DNA of 43,717 nucleotides, from NCBI GenBank assembly GCA_003169695.1, contig PNAS01000055.1, positions 1 to 43,717 on the forward strand, given 5' to 3'. The notes beneath the pieces are model-generated. The model saw only the letters and a list, made by a program, of their open reading frames with translations. It did not search any database and was not told where the DNA came from. The DNA is from Spartobacteria bacterium (GTDB lineage Bacteria; Verrucomicrobiota; Verrucomicrobiia; Chthoniobacterales; UBA10450). Each line of letters begins with the position of its first letter. Position 1 is the stretch's first letter. Shown here one piece after another: positions 31,978 to 40,642 of this stretch. The position numbers were made by a program, and so were the translations under genes.

Positions 31978-33606
31978 TTACTCGACGTACTGTTGCGCGA
32001 TGGGCATCCGGCGCCCGAGGCCGAACGCGCGACTGCTGACCTTGATACCAGGTGCTGCTTGCTCCCGTTTATATTCATTGAGGTCCACTCGCCGCTGCAC
32101 CCACCGCACTGTCTTTTCCTCGAAGCCATGCGCAATGATGTCGCGTGCGCTCATGTTTTCCTCGACATAGAGCCGCAAAATCTCGTCGAGCACATCATAC
32201 GGCGGCAAGCTGTCCTGATCGGTCTGGCCAGGTTTCAGTTCGGCGCTCGGGGGCTTTTCAATCGTCGAGGGGGGAATGATTTCGCCGCGCCGGTTTATCC
32301 AGCGAGCAAGCTCGTAAACCATGGTCTTCGGCACATCGCTGATCACCGCCAGGCCGCCTGCCATGTCGCCGTAAATTGTGCAGTAACCAACGGCCAATTC
32401 GCTTTTGTTTCCAGTGGTGAGCAGCAGGTGGCCAAACTTATTCGAGAGCGCCATCAGGATCATTCCGCGTAAGCGCGATTGCATGTTTTCTTCCGTCGTG
32501 TCCTCGGGCAACCCGGCAAAGACTTCCGCGAACTGAGCCTTAAATGCGGCGAAGGCGTTGGCGATGGGAATTTGAAGGCATTTGATGCCGAGATTTTTGG
32601 CCAACACGAGAGCGTCGTCGATGCTTCCGCGCGACGAGTACGGGCTTGGCATGGATGCGCCGAGGACGTTTTCCGCGCCGAGCGCGTTCACGGCGACCGC
32701 TGCGATGACCGCGGAGTCGATGCCGCCGCTCAATCCAAGCACCGCGGATTTGAAATTACACTTCGTCAGGTAATCGCGCAGACCCAATGAAAGCGCCTCG
32801 AACAGGTCGGCCATATCATCGACTTCCTTCAGCTGCACCGGCTGCGACGCCTCGGTATCAACGATCTCCTCGGCGGTACGGAAGGCCGGCAATTGTGCGA
32901 TCAATTCGCCTCTGGAATTCACCGCGATCGAGTTACCGTCGAAAACCAGTTGATCGTTGCCGCCAACGGCGTTGCAGTAGCAAATCGACCGGCGATAAGT
33001 GCGGGCGAGCGTGGCGACCATCTCGCGTCGAACGGCCGGCTTGCCCAAACCGAACGGCGACGCGCTCAGATTGAGAATTATTTCGGCCCCCTGCTCCACC
33101 AAGGAGCGCACCGGCTCGATGTCGTAGAGAGGACGCGGCAGGTAATGCTCTGTCCAGATGTCTTCACAGATTGTGACGCCGATCTTTTTGTTGCCGAACA
33201 TCAACGGAGCCACGCTGCGCGCCGGTTCAAAGTAGCGATCTTCATCAAAGACGTCATAGGTCGGCAGGAGCGATTTATGCGCTTTCGCGATCGGCACGCC
33301 CGATTGCAGCAAGGCAGCCGCATTGTGAAAGGGCTTTCCGCGTCCCTGGTTTCGGTCTACGAAACCGACGAGTAAGCCCGCGCCACGGACGCGCGTCTGG
33401 AGCTTTTCCAGGATCTCGAGATTTTGCGGAACAAACCGCGATTTGAAGAGAAGGTCCTGCGGTGGATACCCAGTAACGGCGAGTTCGGGCGTAACGACCA
33501 ATTCCGCTCCCACGGCTGTAAGTCGCTCGTAGGCGCCAGCGATTTTCTCAAAATTGCCGCTCAAATCCCCGACGATGGGATTGATTTGAGCGAAACCGAT
33601 CTTCAT
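31978..33606 (-). CDS. nadE: Glutamine-dependent NAD+ synthetase
   Basis: 542 residues. The N-terminal nitrilase-type glutaminase domain (about 1-250) has the triad E41 (TPELAVTGYPPQDLL), K111 (HKSLLPTYDVF) and C147 (VTICEDIW). The C-terminal synthetase domain has the ATP PP-loop SGGIDS at 293-298 and TTGNKSELAVGYCTIYGDMAGG. It amidates nicotinate adenine dinucleotide to NAD+ with ammonia from glutamine. The start at 33606 gives KIGFAQINPIVGDL, the conserved beginning. Confidence 0.96.
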   Translation of the reverse strand: MKIGFAQINPIVGDLSGNFEKIAGAYERLTAVGAELVVTPELAVTGYPPQDLLFKSRFVPQNLEILEKLQTRVRGAGLLVGFVDRNQGRGKPFHNAAALLQSGVPIAKAHKSLLPTYDVFDEDRYFEPARSVAPLMFGNKKIGVTICEDIWTEHYLPRPLYDIEPVRSLVEQGAEIILNLSASPFGLGKPAVRREMVATLARTYRRSICYCNAVGGNDQLVFDGNSIAVNSRGELIAQLPAFRTAEEIVDTEASQPVQLKEVDDMADLFEALSLGLRDYLTKCNFKSAVLGLSGGIDSAVIAAVAVNALGAENVLGASMPSPYSSRGSIDDALVLAKNLGIKCLQIPIANAFAAFKAQFAEVFAGLPEDTTEENMQSRLRGMILMALSNKFGHLLLTTGNKSELAVGYCTIYGDMAGGLAVISDVPKTMVYELARWINRRGEIIPPSTIEKPPSAELKPGQTDQDSLPPYDVLDEILRLYVEENMSARDIIAHGFEEKTVRWVQRRVDLNEYKREQAAPGIKVSSRAFGLGRRMPIAQQYVE

Positions 33607-33662
33607 GCCGTGCGACGCAAACTATGCGTAGCCCGACGGTCGGCAATCCCTTTCGAACCAGA

Positions 33663-33827
33663 CTACGGTTTGGCCGTCAGACTGAACGCTGGCGAGGTAT
33701 GCTTGTAACCCCCGTTCAGAGCATCGTCAGCGCCTTCGACGAATACTTTTCCCCATTGGATGAGGCAGGCCGCGAAAAAGCCAGCGATCATGCAAATGAT
33801 GACTTTTTGAGTAAACGTCGCGTGCAT
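33663..33827 (-). CDS. Small single-pass membrane or exported protein
   Basis: 54 residues, minus strand, in the gap between the CAAX-type protease and nadE. A short polar N-terminus (MHATFTQK) leads to a hydrophobic stretch of about 18 residues (VIICMIAGFFAACLIQW), then a polar tail rich in Gly, Ala and Asp. The pattern fits a small membrane-anchored protein. There is no strong ribosome-binding site and no recognised family, so it is tentative. Confidence 0.45.
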   Translation of the reverse strand: MHATFTQKVIICMIAGFFAACLIQWGKVFVEGADDALNGGYKHTSPAFSLTAKP

Positions 33828-33873
33828 TGGCGACTTTAGGGAGCAGAAGCGGTGCCACTGCGCCGGGGTGACC

Positions 33874-34560
33874 TTACCAGAAACCCCATTGGCGAGTTTT
33901 CATGATCCAGAGGCCGAGAAGGAGGTTGGTGATGGCGTGGGCCACGACGCAGGACGCCAGGCTTTTCGTCCGATACGCGATGCCATTGTAGAGCGCGCCG
34001 GCAATGAGAGCCGCGATCCGATCCGCAGGCGAATGGGCAAACCCGAACCCGACAGTCACAACCGCGAAGGAGAGCCAGGAAAACGTTCCAACTGAGACGG
34101 TGTAGAATTTTTCGTTAACGAAATAGCGAAGCAAGAATCCACGCCAAAAAATCTCCTCGACCAATGGAACGACGACTACGAGGCGAACGAAACGGACTGC
34201 AACCGTGGTCCAGTACGTGGCTGGTTGACCGGAAAAGATCTCGGGATTGAAACCAATGAGACGCGGCGCGAAACCGAGAAGTTCTCGGGGCGCAATCCAC
34301 CCCGCGAAAACCAGGAGCGCAACCGCGGCTGCAAAAACAATTCGCCTGGCTGCGCGAAACTGATACTCGCGCCAAAACCAGATCACCAACGCGCCGCAGA
34401 ATATTGTTTGAGCCGGGTAGATCCAATACTCCGGAGAATCGAGCCAGAAGGCGCCGCCAACTTTTCGTAGAACGCTAACCAAGGCCAACAGAACAAGAAA
34501 GACCGCCATTGGCAGCGTGAAAGCCACCAGCTTTCGCGCTTCCTTATCCGTAGAATCCAT
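33874..34560 (-). CDS. CPBP/CAAX-type intramembrane protease, exosortase-associated type
   Basis: 228 residues with about seven membrane segments. The catalytic motif EEIFWR is at 135-140, with H176 (GFGFAH) and H208/N212 (HAITN). The C-terminal end HAITNLLLGLWIMKTRQWGFW-like pattern, closing in QW-x-FW, is typical of the CAAX protease-related family found next to exosortases (the TIGR03008 type, recalled from memory). The exosortase gene lies 3.4 kb away. Such proteases probably act in processing or regulating exosortase substrates; the exact job is unknown. Confidence 0.88.
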   Translation of the reverse strand: MDSTDKEARKLVAFTLPMAVFLVLLALVSVLRKVGGAFWLDSPEYWIYPAQTIFCGALVIWFWREYQFRAARRIVFAAAVALLVFAGWIAPRELLGFAPRLIGFNPEIFSGQPATYWTTVAVRFVRLVVVVPLVEEIFWRGFLLRYFVNEKFYTVSVGTFSWLSFAVVTVGFGFAHSPADRIAALIAGALYNGIAYRTKSLASCVVAHAITNLLLGLWIMKTRQWGFW

Positions 34561-34595
34561 TTGGTGTTTCGGTTGAATGGTTAAGATTCTTTTCG

Positions 34596-34859
34596 ATGAA
34601 TTCCAACGGCGGCAAGCCCGAACCGGCCGATCCGGAGAATGCCGTGCGCATGCTCGAGCTCGAACTGATGCGGCAACGAGCGACGCGGCAACAGGCGGGC
34701 GCGCCTTACCGTGGATTGCGCGCTGCGAGTTTCATTTTTCTCTTCGCCATAGTTCTGGGCGCGTTGCTGACGTTCTACTACGTCTTCGTCTCCGGAGGTC
34801 TCGATGAGTTCCGCGCTCGTAACGCGTCGAAGCCGACTCCGAGCGTCACGACTCCATGA
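34596..34859 (+). CDS. Small membrane protein coupled to the hybrid kinase
   Basis: 87 residues. A soluble N-terminal part contains a short helix ENAVRMLELELMRQRATRQQ, then one membrane segment at about 45-66 (ASFIFLFAIVLGALLTFYYVF), then a short polar tail. Its stop overlaps the kinase start by four bases (ATGA), so translation is coupled. No known family. It could be a membrane partner for the kinase, which has no membrane segment of its own; that is inference. Confidence 0.75.
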   Translation: MNSNGGKPEPADPENAVRMLELELMRQRATRQQAGAPYRGLRAASFIFLFAIVLGALLTFYYVFVSGGLDEFRARNASKPTPSVTTP

Positions 34860-36766
34860 TGGCACATACCCCCGTGATGGACCAGGCCGCGCTACTCGAC
34901 ATTGCCAATGACGCTATCATTCTAACCGACGCCCACGGCACCATCACCTATTGGAACCTGGGAGCCTGCCGCACTTACGGTTGGGAAAAAAACGAGGCAC
35001 TCGGTGAAAACCTGCACACGCTCCTTCGCACCGAACTTTCTGGCGACGCGCGAAATCTCGAATCGAGTCTGAAGGAGCAATCGCACTGGGAAGGCGAACT
35101 CGAGCAAGTCCGTCGGAACGGAGAGCGGATCATCGTCGCGAGCCGATGGACCAGCGAGGGCGGAAATCCCGTCTCACCGCGATTACAAATCAACACGGAC
35201 GTCACCGCACGCCGTCAGGAAATAGCGTCCTTGCGAGAGAGCGAGGAACATTATCGGCTCTTGGTGACGAAAGATTTCACGGGCACTCTGAGCATTCGGG
35301 CCGACGGCCGGATCATGACCTGCAATCCGGCCTTCGCGAACATTTTCGGATTCGCTTCGATCGAAGAGGCGACCACTGGAAATTTCCTTGAGCTTCTCCG
35401 CAGCCGGAAAGATGGCGTCGAATTACTCGAGATGGTGCAGCAGCACGGAATCGTGGAGCGACATGAACTCGAAATGAGCCAGCGGGATGGCGACCCGGTC
35501 TACGTCGTGGCTCGCCTCGTCGGATCGTTTACGGAAGGTACGCTCACTAATCTGCAGGTTTATCTCTTTAACGACACAAAGCGAAAGCGGCTCGAACAGC
35601 AGCTGATCCAGGCGCAAAAAATGGAGGGCCTGGGGACATTGGCAGGCGGAATCGCGCACGATTTTAACAACATTCTCGCCATCATTCTTGGATATACGAA
35701 TCGGGTGGAGACCCTGGGCTCCAAACCTGAGGCGTCTGGCGCCATCAAAATAATCAAGGAAGCGGTCGAGCGCGGGGCGGCACTCGTGCAACAACTGCTC
35801 ACGTCGGCGCGCCAGACGGAAGCGCGTTTTTCCGCGCTCGATCTGAACGCGCTGGTCCGCGAGCTCGAAAAAATGCTGCAGGCGACCTTTCCAAAAATGA
35901 TCAGCTTCGAGCTGCGCTTGCAGCCGGATCTTCCCGTGATTACGGCGGATCGCAGTCAGATTCGTCAGGTATTGTTGAATCTCTGCGTGAACGCGCGCGA
36001 CGCGATGAAATACGGCGGGACGCTCACACTGGAGACTTCGATGACACGCGGCGCAGAGTTGATCGAAGTGTTCACCGGCGCGGCCGCGCAGAATTATGCG
36101 TGTATCCGGGTGCGCGACACTGGGAGCGGCATGAGCAAGCAGGTGAAATCGCATATCTTCGAACCCTTTTTTACAACAAAGGAGCGCGGCAAAGGAACCG
36201 GCCTAGGATTGTCCGTGGTTTATGGCGTGGTGAACAATCACCGCGGTTTTGTCCAGGTGGAGAGCGAACGTGACGCCGGCGCAACCTTCATTGTCTATCT
36301 GCCCGTCGAGCACGCCAAGGAAGAACTTCGCGGCGGCATCACGGGGAGAATTATCCGCAGGCAAAACGCTCCGCAGACGATCCTGCTCGTCGAAGACGAA
36401 GAAATGTTGCGCGACCTGGGGGTGATAATTCTGGAAAGCGAAGGCTATCGCGTGCTCGCCGCAAAAGACGGGGTGGAGGCGGTCGCACTCTTCGAAGCAT
36501 ATCGAGACGATATTGGACTTGTGGTCTGCGACCTGGGCTTGCCGCGGCTTGGGGGTCGCGAGGCCTTTCTTAAGATGAAAGAAAGCAGACCAGGCGTGCG
36601 GGCCATTGTCGCAAGCGGTTATCTCGAGCCGACGATTCGGTCGGAAATGTTAAAAGCCGGCGTGCTCGATACCATTCAAAAACCGTACGACTTTAACGAC
36701 CTGCTCGCAAAGATCCGCTCGGCAATCGGCCCGCTGGAAGACGACGACCATCCGAAACTATTTTGA
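34856..36766 (+). CDS. Hybrid sensor histidine kinase with two PAS domains and a receiver
   Basis: 636 residues, no membrane segment. PAS 1 is at about 9-120 (IANDAIILTDAHGTITYWN) and PAS 2 at about 128-245 (FTGTLSIRADGRIMTCNPAF). The HisKA-type phosphoacceptor is H268 in GIAHDFNNIL. The ATPase domain has DTGSGMS and GKGTGLGLS. The C-terminal receiver has the acceptor D559 in VVCDLGLP. It belongs to the HWE-unlike class with the HDFNN box common in cytosolic hybrid kinases. It probably passes phosphate to an unlinked partner; there is no output domain in the window. It is coupled to the small membrane protein before it. Confidence 0.93.
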   Translation: MMAHTPVMDQAALLDIANDAIILTDAHGTITYWNLGACRTYGWEKNEALGENLHTLLRTELSGDARNLESSLKEQSHWEGELEQVRRNGERIIVASRWTSEGGNPVSPRLQINTDVTARRQEIASLRESEEHYRLLVTKDFTGTLSIRADGRIMTCNPAFANIFGFASIEEATTGNFLELLRSRKDGVELLEMVQQHGIVERHELEMSQRDGDPVYVVARLVGSFTEGTLTNLQVYLFNDTKRKRLEQQLIQAQKMEGLGTLAGGIAHDFNNILAIILGYTNRVETLGSKPEASGAIKIIKEAVERGAALVQQLLTSARQTEARFSALDLNALVRELEKMLQATFPKMISFELRLQPDLPVITADRSQIRQVLLNLCVNARDAMKYGGTLTLETSMTRGAELIEVFTGAAAQNYACIRVRDTGSGMSKQVKSHIFEPFFTTKERGKGTGLGLSVVYGVVNNHRGFVQVESERDAGATFIVYLPVEHAKEELRGGITGRIIRRQNAPQTILLVEDEEMLRDLGVIILESEGYRVLAAKDGVEAVALFEAYRDDIGLVVCDLGLPRLGGREAFLKMKESRPGVRAIVASGYLEPTIRSEMLKAGVLDTIQKPYDFNDLLAKIRSAIGPLEDDDHPKLF

Positions 36767-36851
36767 CGGTCGGATCGCGCGCGCCAAAGCCTGCCCGCCG
36801 CGGCGCGATGTTTTCATTTTCCCCGAAAGCTTTCCGGGCCACCATTGCGCC

Positions 36852-36872
36852 ATCGAGCGCGAAGCGCTCGAT
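36852..36872. terminator. Hairpin between converging genes
   Basis: ATCGAGCGC (36852-36860) and GCGCTCGAT (36864-36872) form a perfect 9-base stem with loop GAA, 6 bases past the stop of the minus-strand gene and 86 bases past the kinase stop. There is no T run. A second near-palindrome, CCCCGAAAGCTTTCCGGG, lies at 36821-36838. It may end transcription in both directions or belong to the intergenic repeat class. Confidence 0.4.
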
Positions 36873-36878
36873 CAGCCG

Positions 36879-37742
36879 CTAGGGCAGGACTGTGACGCCG
36901 CCAGGTTTCGGCCCTTCGACCAGCGCCTTGCCATTCTTGCGCTGAATAATCACGAAAGTGTTATTGTCCCCGAGCTTTGACCAGGGACCGTGCGGCACTT
37001 CGCTGAATTCGACAAATTTCCAATCGGTCACATCCGTTTCCTGCAATCCGAGATAGTCCCGCACAGCGGGGGAAACATCCAGACCGGCGCCTTTGTTTAG
37101 ATTCGGTTTCGGCCGCTCGTTTCCGAAAACGTATTGCCAGTGATCGGTCCGGAACGGGCCGGCATCTTCCCATTGCGCGTAGACGGTCTTGTTGCCTTTG
37201 TGAATCGCAATCCACCGGCCTTTGCAGGTCGAAACCGCCGGGCCTTGATAGGCATCCTTAAACCATGGCACCACGCGCGGCGCTTCGGGCCGATGACCGT
37301 TGGTGGACTTGTCGTTGTAAGGAAGCGCGCAATAAAATGGATTCTGGCGCGGCGTGAAATTCGCGGGAATCAAACCGTGCCGGTGCGCGAGGTCGGGGTC
37401 ATCGAACCCGCCATAGCTCTTTGTCCAGTTCGCGTCCCAGGAGCTGGAGCGATTTGGAGTTGGATTGTTTGCGGTGGGCTTCTCACCAATCCAGAAAACG
37501 GTCGTGACGATTTCTTTTTTCCAGGGAAAACGTTCCCCCGGCTTGGCCAGAGAAGGAGGATCCGCTTTCGCCGAGGATGCGTAGGGATCGACCTTCAGCA
37601 GGGTGTCATCCCGTGGTTTGCTCGATTTCTTGCTCAGCTTCACAAACCCACCCGGCACAGCGGCCGGCGCATTTTGAGTGAATAGGCCGGCGACGGATGA
37701 CAGTACGACCGCGATTGTGTGGGTGAGAGTTCCGGGTTTCAT
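36879..37742 (-). CDS. Exported protein with possible double-psi beta-barrel
   Basis: 287 residues. A signal peptide ends near PAAVPG (about residue 28). Ser/Lys-rich linker, then two Trp-rich sections with conserved-looking motifs. WEDAGPFRTDHWQYVFG and KGAGLDVSPAVRDYLGL resemble the D-x-GPF and DVS-x-A-x-x-x-LG elements of RlpA/expansin-type double-psi barrels. A function in cell-wall binding is possible but unproven. It lies between the hybrid kinase and the exosortase gene. It carries no C-terminal sorting signal, so it is probably not an exosortase target. Confidence 0.7.
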   Translation of the reverse strand: MKPGTLTHTIAVVLSSVAGLFTQNAPAAVPGGFVKLSKKSSKPRDDTLLKVDPYASSAKADPPSLAKPGERFPWKKEIVTTVFWIGEKPTANNPTPNRSSSWDANWTKSYGGFDDPDLAHRHGLIPANFTPRQNPFYCALPYNDKSTNGHRPEAPRVVPWFKDAYQGPAVSTCKGRWIAIHKGNKTVYAQWEDAGPFRTDHWQYVFGNERPKPNLNKGAGLDVSPAVRDYLGLQETDVTDWKFVEFSEVPHGPWSKLGDNNTFVIIQRKNGKALVEGPKPGGVTVLP

Positions 37743-37960
37743 CGAAAAGTGCGACGCCTTGCAAAACGCGCAGGAATGAAATTCTATTTAAGAATCGGCC
37801 TGCGGGGTGGTCGCGGGCGTAATATGGCGTAGTTTTGGCGGTTGCGCCAGCGACGCCCAGCCTTTTTCAGCGAACGCTCGATTTTGTCGCGGGCTGTTGC
37901 AAATTGGCCAGGGTGCCATCCCGGCTTGCAAACTGCTGGAATCGGGACGCGCTTCCTCGC

Positions 37961-39517
37961 ATGAACGGCACTACATCCCCTGCTCCGCCTGCAATCGCGT
38001 CAATTTCGCGTGGGATAAATTCGTTCTCAGTGACGGTGTTCGCGCTCGTCTGGATCGAACTCATTTCGCGGCTCCGTTTCGAGTGGTCGATCAATCCGCA
38101 ATATGGTTACGGATGGACCGTTCCTTTCCTCGCGGCTTACATCTTTTGGCGGCGCTACGAGAACGCGCCCCCGCCCTCGCCGCCGGACCTCAGGATTCTC
38201 CCTGGGTTGCTCATCATTCTGGCCGCCGCGTTTTTGATCCCGGTGCGCCTTATTCAGGAAGCAAACCCCGATTGGCGGCTGCTCAGTTGGGCCATGGCCC
38301 TCTCCGCTGGAGTCATCACTGCATGCGGAATCTATTTGTCGGGCGGAATGCGGTGGGCGCGGCACTTCGCATTTCCCATCCTGTTTTTTTTCGTCGCCGT
38401 GCCGTGGCCGACCAATCTCGAACAATTCGTCATCCAGGGGCTCATGCGGGCCGACGCCCTTATCAACGTGGAAATTCTCAACACAATCGGAATTCCGGCC
38501 GTGCAACTGGGGAATGTCATCGAAGTTGGTTCCGGTTTTGTCGGCATCGACGAAGCGTGCACGGGCATTCGATCGTTGCAGGCCACGTTCATGGTTTCAC
38601 TGTTTTTGGGTGAGTTCTATGAATTCGCCGTTTGGCGGCGAATCGTCTTGGTGGGCGCGGGCGCGTGCCTGGCTTTCTTCTGCAATCTGGTGCGCACGTT
38701 TCTTTTGGTTTGGCTCGGCGCCGAGCATGGCTCCCAGACGATCAAAAACTGGCACGACCCGGCGGGACACACGATTCTCGTGGTTTGCCTGTTCGCCCTC
38801 TGGGGATTGAGCGTGTTCCTGCGCGGCAAAGACCAGGCCACACCGCAGGCAGCACCATCACGGCAGACTTTCCGCGTGCCGCGGCTGGTGCTCGGCTGTC
38901 TTCTTGCCCTGACCCTTCTTGCCGAAGTAGGCACCCAAATTTGGTATCGCGCCCACGAGTCACAGACGGCTCGGCTCGAGCCCTGGACGGTCGCGTGGCC
39001 GTCTCAAGCAACGAATTGGAAAACGGTGCCGATCGCGGACAGCGCTCAGGAGCTGCTGCGCTACAACGAGGGCGGTGGCGGAGCGTGGACGGGCGATGAT
39101 GGCCATAACTGGAACCTGTTTTTCTTCCGCTGGCTCCCGGGCCGGACCGCCGGCCTCTTCATCAAGAATCACCGGCCGGATATCTGCCTTCCCGCCAGCG
39201 GCATGACGCAACGCGGAGCCATGCAGAACAAACTTTTCACCGTCAACGATGTCGCCTTGCCGATTCGCTCCTATGTTTTCGAAAATAATGGCCGCTCGCT
39301 TCATGTCTTCTACTGCTATTGGGATGGAACGCCTCCGCAGCCTGGAATGGTCGATCACGAAAACTGGACCGCTATGGGCCGTCTCGATGCTGTCCGGAAA
39401 GGGAAGCGAGATGTGGGAACTCAGATGCTCGAAATCGTTGCCTGGGGTTATGACGATGATGAAAAAGCCGAGCGAGCCGCGCTCGAGCAGCTGAGTAAGA
39501 TCGTCCGGCGCGGATAA
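37961..39517 (+). CDS. Exosortase fused to an EpsI-type domain
   Basis: 518 residues from the ATG at 37961. The upstream extension of the frame lacks protein character. Eight or so membrane segments fill residues 25-330. The exosortase triad is visible: C200 in GIDEACTGIRSL, R245 in NLVRTFLL and H265 (or H270) in NWHDPAGH. The C-terminal 180 residues match the EpsI-type exosortase-associated domain (KNHRPDICLPASG, LHVFYCYWDG). Exosortases cut PEP-CTERM-like C-terminal signals at the inner membrane and tie the process to exopolysaccharide. No target protein with such a signal is in the window. It is divergent from the double-psi-like gene. Confidence 0.92.
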   Translation: MNGTTSPAPPAIASISRGINSFSVTVFALVWIELISRLRFEWSINPQYGYGWTVPFLAAYIFWRRYENAPPPSPPDLRILPGLLIILAAAFLIPVRLIQEANPDWRLLSWAMALSAGVITACGIYLSGGMRWARHFAFPILFFFVAVPWPTNLEQFVIQGLMRADALINVEILNTIGIPAVQLGNVIEVGSGFVGIDEACTGIRSLQATFMVSLFLGEFYEFAVWRRIVLVGAGACLAFFCNLVRTFLLVWLGAEHGSQTIKNWHDPAGHTILVVCLFALWGLSVFLRGKDQATPQAAPSRQTFRVPRLVLGCLLALTLLAEVGTQIWYRAHESQTARLEPWTVAWPSQATNWKTVPIADSAQELLRYNEGGGGAWTGDDGHNWNLFFFRWLPGRTAGLFIKNHRPDICLPASGMTQRGAMQNKLFTVNDVALPIRSYVFENNGRSLHVFYCYWDGTPPQPGMVDHENWTAMGRLDAVRKGKRDVGTQMLEIVAWGYDDDEKAERAALEQLSKIVRRG

Positions 39518-39608
39518 CTGCTGGACCCTTTTCTTCATTGAGCGTTGGACGTTGGCTGTTGGACGTTTCTTACTTCGCTTCCTCTGCGGCTCGGAATACC
39601 CTCTCGGT

Positions 39609-40523
39609 ATGAACCGCAAATACTTCGCGGGTCTTTCTTTAAGTGCGCTCACCGCGCTTCTCGCCGGAACTCTCTGCGCCGAAACAAGTCCATCGCTCTC
39701 CCCGTCGGCGCTCCCTGTCAGTTCTTCGACCACGATCACCGCTGCTTTTTGGAACATTCAATGGTTTCCCGGTCGGCGGCCGAATGCGTCGCGCACCGAA
39801 GAAAATCGGCAGATTCGCGCGGTCCATCGCGATCTCGGGCAGCTCACCGCCGACATTATCGGCTTGGAAGAAGTGCGCGATTCGGAGCACGCATCCCTTG
39901 CCATCCAGCCGTTGAGCGGATTCAAAGTCGACGTCTGTTCGAATTTTCCGGCACGCGAAGGTCAGCAGGAAGCGCAACAGATCGCGATCACCAGCCGCCT
40001 GCAACCGATCAGCGCCTGGGCCGAAACGTGGAAGCCGGGCGGCGCCATCATGCCTCCACGCGGTTTCGCGTTTGCCTCATATCAAGTGTCGCCAACGCAG
40101 GTCCTTCTCGTCTACGCGCTGCACCTGAAAAGCAATCGCGGCGAAATTCACGAAGACATGCGCATTCGAGAAGAATCAATGCGCCAGCTTATTTCACACA
40201 TGAAAGCAATGAAGGACACCTACGGTAAAATGGGCCCGCTCACCTGGATCGTCGGCGGCGATTTCAATACCGCGCCCGATGAGCCACGCTTCTCCGGCGA
40301 AAAAACGGTTCCCAATTTACTGGCAGGCGGTTTCAGCTGGGCTTGGGAGGGAATCCCCGTTTCTTCTCGCATCACGATGCCAGCCGATCTCCGCTATCCC
40401 GCGGCCGCTTTCGATCAAATCTTTTATCGCGGCGCGACGTTGGCCAGAGCCTGGGTGGCAAACACTTTGCCGCAATCGAGCGATCATCGCGCGGTGAACG
40501 TCGTGCTGAATCTCCCCAGGTAG
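39609..40523 (+). CDS. Exported endonuclease/exonuclease/phosphatase-family protein
   Basis: 304 residues from the ATG at 39609, chosen for its signal peptide (MNRKYFAGLSLSALTALLAG, ending near LCAE). The EEP fold shows FWNIQWFPG, the metal Glu in IIGLEEVRD, the His near VYALHLKSN, GGDFNT and the final SDHRAVN. These enzymes cut phosphodiesters in DNA, lipids or small molecules; the substrate is unknown. It is 91 bases downstream of the exosortase gene on the same strand and may share its transcript. Confidence 0.88.
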   Translation: MNRKYFAGLSLSALTALLAGTLCAETSPSLSPSALPVSSSTTITAAFWNIQWFPGRRPNASRTEENRQIRAVHRDLGQLTADIIGLEEVRDSEHASLAIQPLSGFKVDVCSNFPAREGQQEAQQIAITSRLQPISAWAETWKPGGAIMPPRGFAFASYQVSPTQVLLVYALHLKSNRGEIHEDMRIREESMRQLISHMKAMKDTYGKMGPLTWIVGGDFNTAPDEPRFSGEKTVPNLLAGGFSWAWEGIPVSSRITMPADLRYPAAAFDQIFYRGATLARAWVANTLPQSSDHRAVNVVLNLPR

Positions 40524-40562
40524 GGACGCCCAGGGTGGTGCGTCGGATCGTTTTCCGCCCAT

Positions 40563-40622
40563 TGTAGGGCGTCTGTGTCAGACGCCTCCCCCAAGGACGG
40601 CGTTTCACAGAAACGCCCTACA
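40563..40622. repeat. Double-hairpin intergenic element
   Basis: TGTAG (40563-40567) and CTACA (40618-40622) enclose two perfect 7-base hairpins with 5-base loops. The first is GGCGTCT / AGACGCC (40568-40586, loop GTGTC). The second is GGCGTTT / AAACGCC (40599-40617, loop CACAG). The layout and the first loop equal those at 26387-26453. It lies between converging genes. Confidence 0.75.
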
Positions 40623-40642
40623 GGAGATGTTTTTGAAAGCAC

